Below, one piece after another: positions 37,259-46,627 of a stretch of DNA of 64,000 bases. Where the stretch lies: positions 124,001 through 188,000 of the forward strand of contig NC_057384.1 in NCBI RefSeq assembly GCF_016906535.1, given 5' to 3'. The position numbers and the translations under genes were made by a program. Positions within the stretch are counted from its first letter, which is position 1, and each line of letters opens with the position of its first letter. Source of the DNA: Rhizoctonia solani (lineage: Eukaryota; Basidiomycota; Agaricomycetes; Cantharellales; Ceratobasidiaceae). The notes beneath the pieces were generated by a model. The model was not told the DNA's origin. It ran no database searches and worked only from the letters and a program-made list of their open reading frames with translations.

Positions 37259-38366
37259 TCAGATTTACGGAGTGCTTCTGTGACAATTTCTTCGTCTAAA
37301 GTGTAACTGGGGTCGTAGGGTATCTCAGACCCGTCAACCGTCACACGAACAGGAGAGGGAGCCCACGGGTGGTCGATAGAAAACCCCAAAGACTGACAAA
37401 TTGATAAAAACCCTGATGGGGGCGGGACGACAATGCCAAGTTTATATGTGCGTCTGCCAAGAACAGGTTTCCGAAGGTATCGCTTGTATCCAAGTCAGCA
37501 GTGTCTCAACGAGAGTATGAATGTACGCACAAGAATCTCGACGCGTGTCGAGTGAAGCATCAGCTGCTCATTTCTCGAGTTTGGGGAACCGTAGACTTGA
37601 TCGCCTATGATAGGAGCTAAGGTCCAATAAATACTCGCGTCGATGAGCTCGGGTCAGCAATTCATACCATTCAATATTTGAGCCATGGTGACACGAAGTT
37701 GGTGCTTGACTCCTGTTTTTAACCCCAACTCCATCAATGAAACGCCTTTCTTGGAGAATAAACACCTCCAGGTCGTGTGTGTCGGCACCTCTTTGGAAAT
37801 AGCTCCTACCGAGCTCGGTTGGACAGATACTCTCCCGTCAGAGATGAACAAGCTCTTCCGAATTTCTCCATTAGATTCAGGTTCGAAAGAGCCATGTACG
37901 AGAGCAAGGTAGGTCTTAATTATGGCGTTAGAGGATGGGCGGCGAAGTTGACTACTAAGCGTCTGCGCTACTTGACTATTACGAGCGAGAATGAGGCGCC
38001 TGTAGTTGCCTGATATAATTAGTAGCTAAGTATATGTGTGATTCGAGCGATCGAATTTACTTTGTCAAGTCGATGGACAGGAAGTGGCTTTATTTTTAAC
38101 GACAGCGAGGTCGTCAAGTCTGTAGCTCCAGTTATAAATAAGTGTAAGGTATACGGTAGGTAATAAAGTCTACCGTCCAAAACGTAGTCCAATGTTTCTG
38201 TCTGAGAAATCTTTTTGGATTACTTCTGGACCTGGATTACAGGCTGTTTCTGGCGCACCATAGGTCTATGCACGAGCGTGTGTTTCCCGCCCTGCGAAAC
38301 AAGGCCAGCTGGTTTATTCAACACAATCAATCCCCGATCCATAAAAGCGACCAGATTGCGTGCCAT
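37259..38366 (-). pseudogene. RluA-family pseudouridine synthase with an in-frame TAA and a 1-nt deletion
   Basis: Exons inferred: 38366-38174, 38119-38061, 38009-37668, 37616-37531, 37492-37259. Motifs in order: GLIVLNKPAGLVSQGG; the catalytic HRLDK (38075-38061); LILARNSQVAQTLSSQLRR; KTYLALVHG; LKTGVKHQLRVTMAQIL; and APIIGDQVYG with LHS. These are the hallmarks of RluA-type synthases, which convert uridine to pseudouridine in rRNA or tRNA; fungal members are often mitochondrial. Two lesions are visible. One is an in-frame TAA at 38222-38220, unless a 30-nt sequence there is spliced. The other is a missing base at about 37994-38000, directly after the conserved T-T-G that follows HRLDK. The exons sum to 914 nt, one short of 305 codons, which agrees with a 1-nt deletion. 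Either the gene has recently been lost or the consensus sequence has errors. Confidence 0.8.
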
Positions 38367-38707
38367 TCTGTCAGATATCCGTTATCAGAACATAAGCAAA
38401 TAGCAAGTAGCAACTCTGAGATCATTGAAGATCATTTGCAAAGTCAAGACGATCCTGGACGCTTGTCACGTGAACCGTTTTTTCATCTCGCAGCCCATCT
38501 CATGAAAGCGCTTATCAAAAAAAGTCTGGCGCGGAGCACGAAGAAGAGGCAAGAACAAGATGTATTCGTCGCTAAATATGATAGATGTTTCTAACTAAGA
38601 GGTTCGGGACTCTGGAGGACAATAGCCCCAGTTTCACGTGACATCCATTTTCGTCCAGTACTCTCCAATCAGATAATGGTGATCTCTCCACCACCACATA
38701 TTTCGCC

Positions 38708-39133
38708 ATGCCTATCTCTGCCGCCTCCCTAGAGACATCTCTTCGCAACACATTCGAACCCACTCACCTGGTAAAGCTCCCTTTTCGTTGTTTCTATCTC
38801 GGGTTTCTGACCCTGGTCGCAGGAGATTCAAGATACTTCCAATGGCTGTGGTGAAAATTATGCGGTCGTGATAGTTAGCAAGGTATTCGAGGGAAGATGA
38901 CGCTTGCTAGGCACCGACTCGGTAAGTGCATGCTTTTAGCTCCATACCGGTCAATGCTGACCCCAATAAAGTAAATGAATTGCTCAAGGATGAGATCAGC
39001 CAAATGCATGCATTCTCGCAGGTCTGTATAGAAACGTCAGCCTGAGCGATTATCATCCTAATTAAATTCGTTGCAGAAAACATACACTCCTCAACAGTGG
39101 GAAACACTGAAAGCGAAAGAAGTAGCACAGTGA
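38708..39133 (+). CDS. BolA-like protein (BOLA2/Fra2 type), with an apparent 1-nt deletion
   Basis: Four exons: 38708-38770, 38823-38921, 38972-39021, 39077-39133. The N-terminus MPISAASLETSLRNTFEPTH is followed by NGCGENYAVVIVSK, then FEG, MTLARHRLVNELLKDEISQM and a C-terminal helix (TPQQWETLKAKE). This is the complete BolA fold at the usual size of about 89 residues. BolA proteins pair with monothiol glutaredoxins around a 2Fe-2S cluster; fungal Fra2 acts in iron sensing. The invariant His of ARHRLV is present. Between FEG and MTLARHR one base is missing (about 38889-38896). The exons sum to 269 nt and 270 would give 89 codons plus stop. Without correction the protein would stop early at TGA. 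It is divergent from the RluA-like gene, with about 340 bp between starts. Confidence 0.82.
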
Positions 39134-40448
39134 GATGCTCTGTTATGTATCGACTAGACTTACCCCGTGGCTCAGCTGGGTTGTACTTGTATGGTGTCAA
39201 TGTCAATACTTGTGAACCTCCGTTATATTTTCCATATGGCTCGTCATCGGATCATGCAAAAACATTCGATTCACGTAATCGAGGCGACTAGATCCCCGAG
39301 CCCAAGGAATTACTCCGAGCCCGGCGTACATCTACTCAAAATCTATTCGATCAATACTTGATTAACGACGACTTGTCCGACCCTATCATCCCTGCACTCG
39401 TGATCAATATCGTAGCGAGGGAGGATATCACTGTCGCTAGTACATCCCAGGTTGATAAACCAAAGTAACACCCGGGGCACCTAAACAATTTTATTGGGCA
39501 TCCGACAATTCTACACGATAGACAAGTTCTTCCGTGTCGAGGAGCGGTTCAAGTACCCGTGACAATAGATCGCATTTCAAGGGTTTGTTCCCAAGGTGGA
39601 ACGAGAATATCCAACATGCATACACTCGATCATAAAGGATGCCGAGAGGGTGAAATCGGTAATTCATATTATCTAGATTATATTAAACTGATACACAACT
39701 CCAGTCGATCACCAAGGGAAAAGGTAATCGAGTTGCAGACCCAGCCGCGATAACCTTCGTATTCATGCCTAAACGTCATCAGCTGATGGAGGAAGCCTTC
39801 CTTGACATTATGTAATCGTGATACCTCCGCTATTTGTCCACGACGATCGCGCGAAGGACCGACAATCCTCACCCCAGATGGTTCCAGTGCTTGCTATTCG
39901 AAAGGTTTTTCTCGAATTCAAACAACCTCATGCCCGTGAACGTTTCCAGGGAGAGCTCGGGAACTGATATACACATCATCGGCCAGCAAACTGCCAACGA
40001 GCAGAGGTGAGGACGCGGAAACCTGTATCCTGCTGTACCAATTTCAGATTCCCCACTGAATCAATCTTCGAAAAAAGGTGTTGGTCTCTACTCGAGATCT
40101 CTCCCTTTACGTTTGGCTATTCTTCAGGAACAAACTTGAATCTTTCACCCGAGGGAACTTCTCAGATGTGTCAAGCGAGGTTAACCCGACCGTGGAGGGA
40201 AGCACCTTCTCAGCCCCGACCTGTATTGAACATGGAGTACCATTCGTGTGCTGGTTTCATACGTGGCACGTAGAAGTGCTTCACTTGGGATCAATTTCAC
40301 CGGCAATCTCGCTTGTGATGATCTTCAGAGTCAGGTGAATCATGTGGTGGCTTGGTGACCCGTAATCTCAGGTGTGTCAGATACCAATTATCCTTTCCTA
40401 ATACATACTCGAAATTGATTTGGCGCCATCAGGTTCTGGCGCCAGAGG
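39134..40448. other. Region with weak coding remnants, no assignable gene
   Basis: On the plus strand two short stretches look coding: about 39291-39468 (ending VINIVAREDITVASTSQVDK) and 39490-39660 (RQFYTIDKFFRVEERFKYP, then FVPKVEREYPTCIHSI). They could be exons of one gene, but I cannot join them in one frame or name a domain. The rest up to the GH45 promoter shows nothing clear. Confidence 0.3.
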
Positions 40449-40456
40449 TATAAATA
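40449..40456 (+). promoter_or_regulatory. TATA box of the first GH45 gene
   Basis: TATAAATA lies 49 bp upstream of the ATG at 40505. Immediately upstream are two GGCGCC palindromes (one in TTTGGCGCCATC, one in CTGGCGCCAG) about 15 bp apart, a possible paired binding site. The second GH45 gene lacks this arrangement. Confidence 0.55.
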
Positions 40457-40504
40457 CCGAGTGAGCCATATCGTTTAACGATCCAACAACAAGCCTTAAT
40501 CACA

Positions 40505-41565
40505 ATGAAGCTCGTCATTTCTCTCGCTACCACCGTCTTTGGTGCTTTGACCATTGTGAATGCTCAGTCCGGTACAGGCGCTACGACGCGCTACTGGTGA
40601 GTTCAAACCTAAATGCCAATTTCCTTCTCCCTCATATCTTGCCTTTAATAGGGACTGCTGCAAAGAAAGCTGCGGTTGGTCTGGCAAAGCAAATGTGAAC
40701 GCCCCAGTGCGCAGCTGCGACAAGAACAACAACCCGCTCTCGGACTACAATGCCCAGTCAGGGTGCGGTAGTGGTGGAGCATATGCATGTGCTAACCATG
40801 TTCGTACGCATGTTCGCTGTGCCCTGTCTCTTACTAATACCAAGGGTATTATAGTCACCGTGGGCTGTTAACGATAATCTTTCCTACGGCTTTGCAGCTG
40901 TAAAACTTCAGGGTGGCACCGAGTCTACATGGTGCTGCCAATGCTACGAGCTGACGTAAGTTTTCCCACCTTTGAACGCATATGTTCGCTACAGATAACA
41001 CGTGCTATATAGATTCACGAGTGGCCCTGTTTCTGGAAAGAAGATGATTGTCCAGACCACCAATACAGGTGGGGATCTCGGAAACGTAGGTATTCTCACT
41101 TTGTAATCGAAGCACCACTCTAACCCACCCTTTAGAACCACTTTGACCTTATGATCCCGGGCGGTGGAGTAGGGTGCGTATTGAGTAGATTGAGATCATG
41201 ATTAGTACTTATACTCGAAAAAGTATTTTCGGGCAAGGGTGCGCATCTCAGTATGGGGCACCTTCTACAGGGTGGGGTGCACAGTATGGAGGCGTTTCGA
41301 GGTACGCAAACGGACCAGGCTCGATTCAATAACATTTTCTGACATCATATCTCAAGCCGATCGCAGTGCTCTCAACTTCCTTCGGCACTCCAAGCCGGCT
41401 GTAACTGGCGCTTTGACTGGTTCCAGAACGCGGACAACCCATCGGTAGGCCCGAGTTTACTCGGAGATTTGATCTCGTGCATTGACCAAAACTTCTTAGG
41501 TCTCGTTCAAGCAAGTTACCTGCCCGAGCCAGCTCACTAGCATCACCGGATGCTCTCGCAAGTAA
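40505..41565 (+). CDS. GH45 endoglucanase, tandem copy 1
   Basis: Eight exons: 40505-40596, 40652-40799, 40855-40955, 41013-41085, 41136-41173, 41224-41301, 41357-41444, 41500-41565; 227 aa. A signal peptide covers about residues 1-20 (hydrophobic, ending V-N-A). The GH45 signature [13 protein letters not shown] carries the catalytic Asp at 32, and [19 protein letters not shown] carries the second Asp at 142, about 110 residues apart as in the family. Many Cys residues suggest disulphides. There is no cellulose-binding module. The enzyme should be secreted and cut internal beta-1,4 bonds of cellulose, consistent with a plant-degrading fungus. It has the same intron positions as copy 2 and the same orientation. 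Confidence 0.95.
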
Positions 41566-42179
41566 AAGTATCACTACACGTGTATTACATTTCGTTTATA
41601 TATAACGGATCTTCTGCGAAATTAATTTGTATATCTGTCTCTTTTTTGTGTGTTCCTTTTATCTTCGGGATAAATGGTGGTCTCAGCCGTACTTTTTTCT
41701 TTCTGGTAACCATTCAGGCGAACGTGCGATTGTGATGAGTGGACTTGCCTGCGGAGTCCCGTTCTCGTGATCAAGTAGCTGTGGCCTAGTAACGTACCAT
41801 TGGACTCGGTGATACGGAATTAACAGGGTTTTCCGAATTTACCAGAGCCCCTGCTTGACATACCAGGCTGTATCAGCTATGACCTAAGCATAGTATTGGG
41901 TGGCTTATTATACATATCGAGGACAAACGTCGGTAGGAAAACTGTATCAACTGATCAAATAGGCTTTGAAAGAAGCGCATACCCCGGGTTCTATCATCAG
42001 TGTATTACATGCCTATTTCTCCGAGAGTTAAGCAACGTGACGTACCCCGACAACCAGCTGATGCGCTGCGCTGCCGTTGTATTTTGATACCAAGAGGTAG
42101 GAAACTATGCTTGCCGGGTATTTAATCACATCGATAGGCAAGGCTGAATTCCAAAGACACCAAGACGTTTTTACCCACT
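41566..42179. other. Spacer between the two GH45 genes
   Basis: About 614 bp with the 3' end of copy 1 and the promoter of copy 2. No TATA box as clear as that of copy 1; GGTATTTAATC lies about 60 bp before the second ATG. Confidence 0.5.
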
Positions 42180-43265
42180 ATGATATTCTCGACCGTACTC
42201 GTCACCTTGACTGCTCTTGGAGCCGTAAGTGCTCAATCCGGATCTGGACAAACTACGCGTTATTGGTATGATTCATATATGATACGGTATATTGAGTCGT
42301 TTTTTTCATGCGTGTATCTTTTAGGGATTGCTGCAAAGAGAGTTGTGGATGGTCGGGTAAAGCGAGTGTATCGGCCCCTGTTCAAAGCTGCGGCATCAAT
42401 AACAACCCTTTGTCTGACAACAATGTTCAGTCGGGGTGCAATGGAGGTGGTGCATATGCATGCGCCAACCATGTGAGTTCTGAGTATATATATAAAGATC
42501 TTGGTATATTAATCACATTCACCTAGTCACCATTTGCTGTCAACGATAGTTTGGCGTACGGATTTGCTGCAGTGAACATCCAAGGTGGCACCGAGTCATC
42601 TTGGTGTTGCCAGTGTTACGAATTGACGTGAGATCACACGTTACAAACAAACCATAACGTGACTAATTTTAATGATTAATAGGTTTACGAGTGGGCCAGT
42701 CTCTGGCCAGAAAATGATAGTGCAAACTACCAACACAGGAGGAGACCTTGGAAATGTAAGGAGTATCCGCCCTGGCTTGACTCAGGTAATGACATCCGAG
42801 TTCCGAATATAGAATCATTTTGATTTGATGATCCCGGGAGGAGGGGTTGGGTAAGTGATTCCCCGATCGGCCAATTATGTTCTTATAGCTAATTAAAGAC
42901 AACTATATCAGAATCTTCGGACAGGGATGTGCTGCCCAGTACGGGGCTCCGTCTACCGGGTGGGGGGCTCAGTACGGCGGAGTATCTAGGTGTGTTCTTT
43001 TGCACATAGGTAGCCTATCAGGTTGCAACTAACTGAAATTCTTCTACTAGCATTGCGGAATGCTCTCAACTTCCTTCTGCGCTACAAGCTGGGTGCCAAT
43101 GGCGTTTCAATTGGTTTAAGGGAGCCGACAACCCATCGGTTAGTGCCTTCGTTCACAACAACTGTCTATAGATACGAGTTTTGCTTACGTCTCAAATAGG
43201 TCACATTCCAGCAGGTCACATGCCCGGCTGCATTGACAAATATCAGTAAATGTATTAGGCAGTAG
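42180..43265 (+). CDS. GH45 endoglucanase, tandem copy 2
   Basis: Eight exons: 42180-42265, 42325-42472, 42527-42627, 42683-42755, 42813-42850, 42912-42989, 43051-43138, 43200-43265; 225 aa. A signal peptide covers about residues 1-18 (ending V-S-A). Catalytic Asp residues are at 30 ([13 protein letters not shown]) and 140 ([15 protein letters not shown]). Exons 2 to 8 have exactly the same lengths as in copy 1, so the pair arose by tandem duplication. The C-terminus differs ([14 protein letters not shown] against [14 protein letters not shown]). It should also be a secreted endo-beta-1,4-glucanase. Confidence 0.95.
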
Positions 43266-44253
43266 GCTGGCGGGCTCTCGTGTCTTCCATTTCAATTTGA
43301 ATAATTTATGCCATATACACCTTACTTTCATTGCGGCCATGAACGTAGATCAGAAGATACATAAGATGATTCGATTGAATAAGAGTGACTAAACTATAAG
43401 TAGCATTATCCACCCGGACTTCCATCGTTCAATGGAAAAGGATAATCGTAGCACAGAACTGCAGCAGACGTAAGATCGATTACATCCAATCATCGAGGTG
43501 TGCAGTCATTGATTCTGAGCTCAACGCATGCAGTATTTCTTTCCCGACCGCTTGGAGTATATTTGTACCAGTTGCGCTGCAGATGCTAACAATGATTTAG
43601 AACCAATCCGTTAGTGATATGCTGTTTTATGAAGAACCGTTCCAAGTAAGCATGCATCTGGATCTCCCCCTGACGATATCGTAGATCATTAAATCCTGCT
43701 GGAAGGTCGACCAATTCTGTAGGGTCAATCGGGCTTTCCCGAAAGGCTATTCACGGAAAGTGTGCTCAAAGGGGCCATTCACTTGGATGCGGTATAGTAG
43801 AGATCTATTATATGATGGGGCGATGCCCAAACGAAAGCCCAGTACCAAAAGCCCAGTCCTTTTCCGTCTGGTCTTTATGGGCGCTCTTCATTGTCCGCCA
43901 ATTCCAGAATTTCCCAATTGAGGATCGGTGCCGAACCTTGTAACTATCTAATCTTATCGGGATAGTCGACCCCAAGAGTGCGCGGATATATATTTTTCGG
44001 GGGCTTTCAGTTTTTTCTCTCTCTCTCATTCCTTCGATTGATAGCGCCGCCTCAGACCGACTATCCAAGCCTGGTATCTCTTTTTTAGTCTTCTGTTATG
44101 CGAGCAGAAAAGCGCCTCTCTTACAGTGGCTGGTTGGAACAATCTAAGGTCCGAGGCAGTCTTATTAACACATTTGTTTCATCTTCCACAGCCGCAATAG
44201 ATCGGTTCTAATGGTGGCCCAAGGGGTCGAGCTCAAGATGCATTCCGTGTAAT
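43266..44253. other. Intergenic region after the GH45 pair
   Basis: No supported gene. A short ORF on the minus strand (43808-44068) has no domain. A CT-rich run (TTTTCTCTCTCTCTCATTCC) near 44013-44032 may belong to the promoter of the next gene. Confidence 0.4.
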
Positions 44254-44724
44254 ATGAAATTTTACTCCTGCTGGAGAGATCCCGGGTGTCCGGTAATGGA
44301 ATGGTACGCTATACAAAGGCAACATGTCACCCGGTTTAAAGTGGTCAAACATTGGAGAAGCCTCAACTCACCATTTTTTTATGAGTTTCTGACCATCCCC
44401 ATATTTGATGGCTCTCTTTATTGGATCGAGGGAGTGGGGGACGGAGCACGAGTTGACGCGATTCGATGGGCTGGTAGTACTACGCATGACATTATCCAGT
44501 GGTTCTTGGAAGAAGAGTATATCAGCTCTGGCTTAGCAAACAAGCCCCGGGAGTTGATATTAGAACTCCAATTTCCTCATGATTTCGACATACTAGACAT
44601 TCTTGCTATCTGTTATGCAATCCAGAGGTGTCGTAGGACGTCTGTTTACACTCTACAACGCTCACTGTGGTGTGATAAGATCCTGAAAATCAGTACATCA
44701 GTAAAAGATTCCTTTTTTCAGTAG
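44254..44724 (+). pseudogene. Unrecognised protein gene truncated by a MITE
   Basis: The first 137 codons read as a globular protein (LILELQFPHDFDILDILAIC, then CRRTSVYTLQR) of a type I cannot name. At 44663 the frame runs into the MITE, which supplies the last residues and the stop. Beyond the MITE, at 44883, the original frame resumes as Y-N-C-Y-F after allowing for a 3-bp GCT duplication, so the gene was longer before the insertion. The true start codon is uncertain. Confidence 0.5.
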
Positions 44725-44882
44725 GATATGGCCTGAAAATTACAATGTTAGTATGCCTCCCTCAGCATTAATCAGACTATGGAAGAATTGATACCTAAAA
44801 TCAGTATGTATTGATCTTGATTTCAGCTCAATTCTCACTTAAACACACGCACTGATTTTCAGTATTATAACCTTGTACAGTG
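44663..44882 (-). mobile_element. MITE, CACTG-ended, copy 2
   Basis: A 220-bp element from CACTGTGGTGTGATAAG to CCTTGTACAGTG, the reverse complement of the copy at 12237-12446. It is flanked by GCT on both sides (44660-44662 and 44883-44885), a 3-bp duplication as made by CACTA-type transposases. It lies inside the coding sequence of the neighbouring gene. Confidence 0.8.
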
Positions 44883-45141
44883 GCTATAATTGTTACTTCA
44901 TGTGTGTAACAAATAGGTAACTGTTCTCATTATTGTTATCTTACTTCTGTTTGTTACTTGTTACATGCATAAGCCACTTGATTGTTGGTTATATTATTGG
45001 TCATGTATAGTACTTGTTTCTTCTTAAGAGGCTTGTACCCAAAAGATTTTGTATCTACTTTTGCTTCAACTACAAATACAAGTGACTTACAGATTGTCAT
45101 TCAGCTTGATTAAGTTGTCTGATTAATCTCTATATTACATC
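44883..45141. other. Short intergenic stretch
   Basis: T-rich, with repeated GTTACTTGTTAC-type words. Contains the lost 3' part of the MITE-interrupted gene at its start. Nothing else recognised. Confidence 0.35.
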
Positions 45142-45146
45142 ATATT

Positions 45147-45679
45147 TGTCAGAGCCAACAGCTACCAAGAGGTAAAACCTAACAAGCTATTGCCTAATAT
45201 AGGACTTATCAGCAAGTAGGGCCTAACAATGCTCAAGGCAAAGCCAGGAAAGGGTAGGACAAGACCTATATAAAGTAAAGTGCACTAAAGCTGTTAAGAC
45301 AGCAGGGCAAGGAACCTTTGACAGGGACTGGTATGCTCTCAGGCAATACTCTTAAGTGTATGTCTTAGGGTAGGTAGGTGTGGAAGGGGATAAGAGGTCA
45401 AGTTCTGAGGCTTAAGGCTCTCAGAACCCTCCTTATATATTCACAGAGAAGGGGAAGAGTAATTACATGTACAAACATCATAACAAAGATAAGGTCACAT
45501 GACCAGAGATAAGAAAACAAGATCACATGACCTTTAGTCATGTGATGAGATTACATAATAAGCGCTCAGCGCCTAAATAAAGATGCATATATCCATAAAT
45601 CTTCATGAAAATAGCGCATATATTCACTATTTCTTTGACTTAGTGGATTCTAAGGTGGTCACGCCTCTAGGGCATGACA
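45147..45679 (-). repeat. Solo LTR, family LTR-II, copy 1
   Basis: 533 bp from TGTCAGAGCC to GGGCATGACA, flanked by a perfect ATATT duplication (45142-45146 and 45680-45684). Sense is minus by TATA position (AATATATAAGG on the minus strand). It contains GGTCATGTGATC-type boxes and an inverted repeat beside the TATA box. Related to the copies at 57181-57712 and 54156-54417. Confidence 0.93.
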
Positions 45680-45684
45680 ATATT

Positions 45685-46166
45685 CACAAAGCTAACATTT
45701 TTGACATACCAAAAAGCACTTACACTCTAGTAAGTAACTGCAAAAAATTTCTACACTAGTCTATAACTGTACATTGGGTTGGCTGCCAGTTGTACCAGTA
45801 TTAGACTAACTGATAACTTGTTTAAATCACCCTACAGCAACATGTCTTGCGTCATGCGCAGCGCATGGACGTACAACCCTGGGCAGGCGCTGGCAGCCCC
45901 CAAACGTTGCAGACCTGTTATGGATATGACATTTCTTCTTTAATCTGTACTTATTTTATTAATTTCACTAGTAATCCTACAGTAAACAAATGAGATAAAG
46001 ATGCAAACTAAGGTTTTCAAGGTCCCTCTATCCAATAGTGACCTCTACAAAACCTACAAACCTCTGGAATACCCTTAATATGCGATGCCTTTTGCATATA
46101 TGCTGTTTTCTCACCCATTTAAATATATATAAATTCAGCTGAGTAGATAAACAGTAACAAGTAATA
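45685..46166. other. AT-rich spacer between solo LTR-II and the complete gypsy element
   Basis: No gene or repeat recognised. The last five bases before the element are TTTCT, its target site. Confidence 0.4.
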
Positions 46167-46171
46167 TTTCT

Positions 46172-46616
46172 TGTCACAACTAAGCTTGGACCTATGATAC
46201 AAGTGGGCTTAAAGTCCGTGGCCCTATCACCAATGGACTATGAGACAAAGAGGGGCGACAAAGGCCCAAGGGGTATGGTATAGGTAGAGGGCAACGAGGC
46301 CTGGGTTAGGGGTTTGTAGTAAAGTGCACTTATGGCCAACTAGGGGCCTGGGCAATGGGTAAGGGTAAGCTTAGGATGAATTGACAAAGAGGTCAAGTCT
46401 TGCTGTTCTAGCGGCAACTTGACCTAGTTTATATACACGAGAGGAGCCACATCAAAAACAACATTACAAAACAGTGAGTCATTTACAATTTCACATCATA
46501 TATCCAATATGTCACGTGATCTTGATGAGTCATAATATATACCAAAAAAGGAAACTATCTCAGAAAAAAGGTAGAAAATAGTAGAAAATTATGTCATGCC
46601 AATTAAGGTCATGACA
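46172..46616 (-). repeat. 3' LTR of the complete gypsy element
   Basis: 445 bp. On the minus strand it starts TGTCATGACC next to the polypurine tract GAAGAGGGGGTAA (46617-46629). It contains ATCACGTGAC, a TATATAAA box, and the inverted repeat GGTCAAGT/ACTTGACC around the presumed transcription start. Confidence 0.94.
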
Positions 46617-46627
46617 TTACCCCCTCT

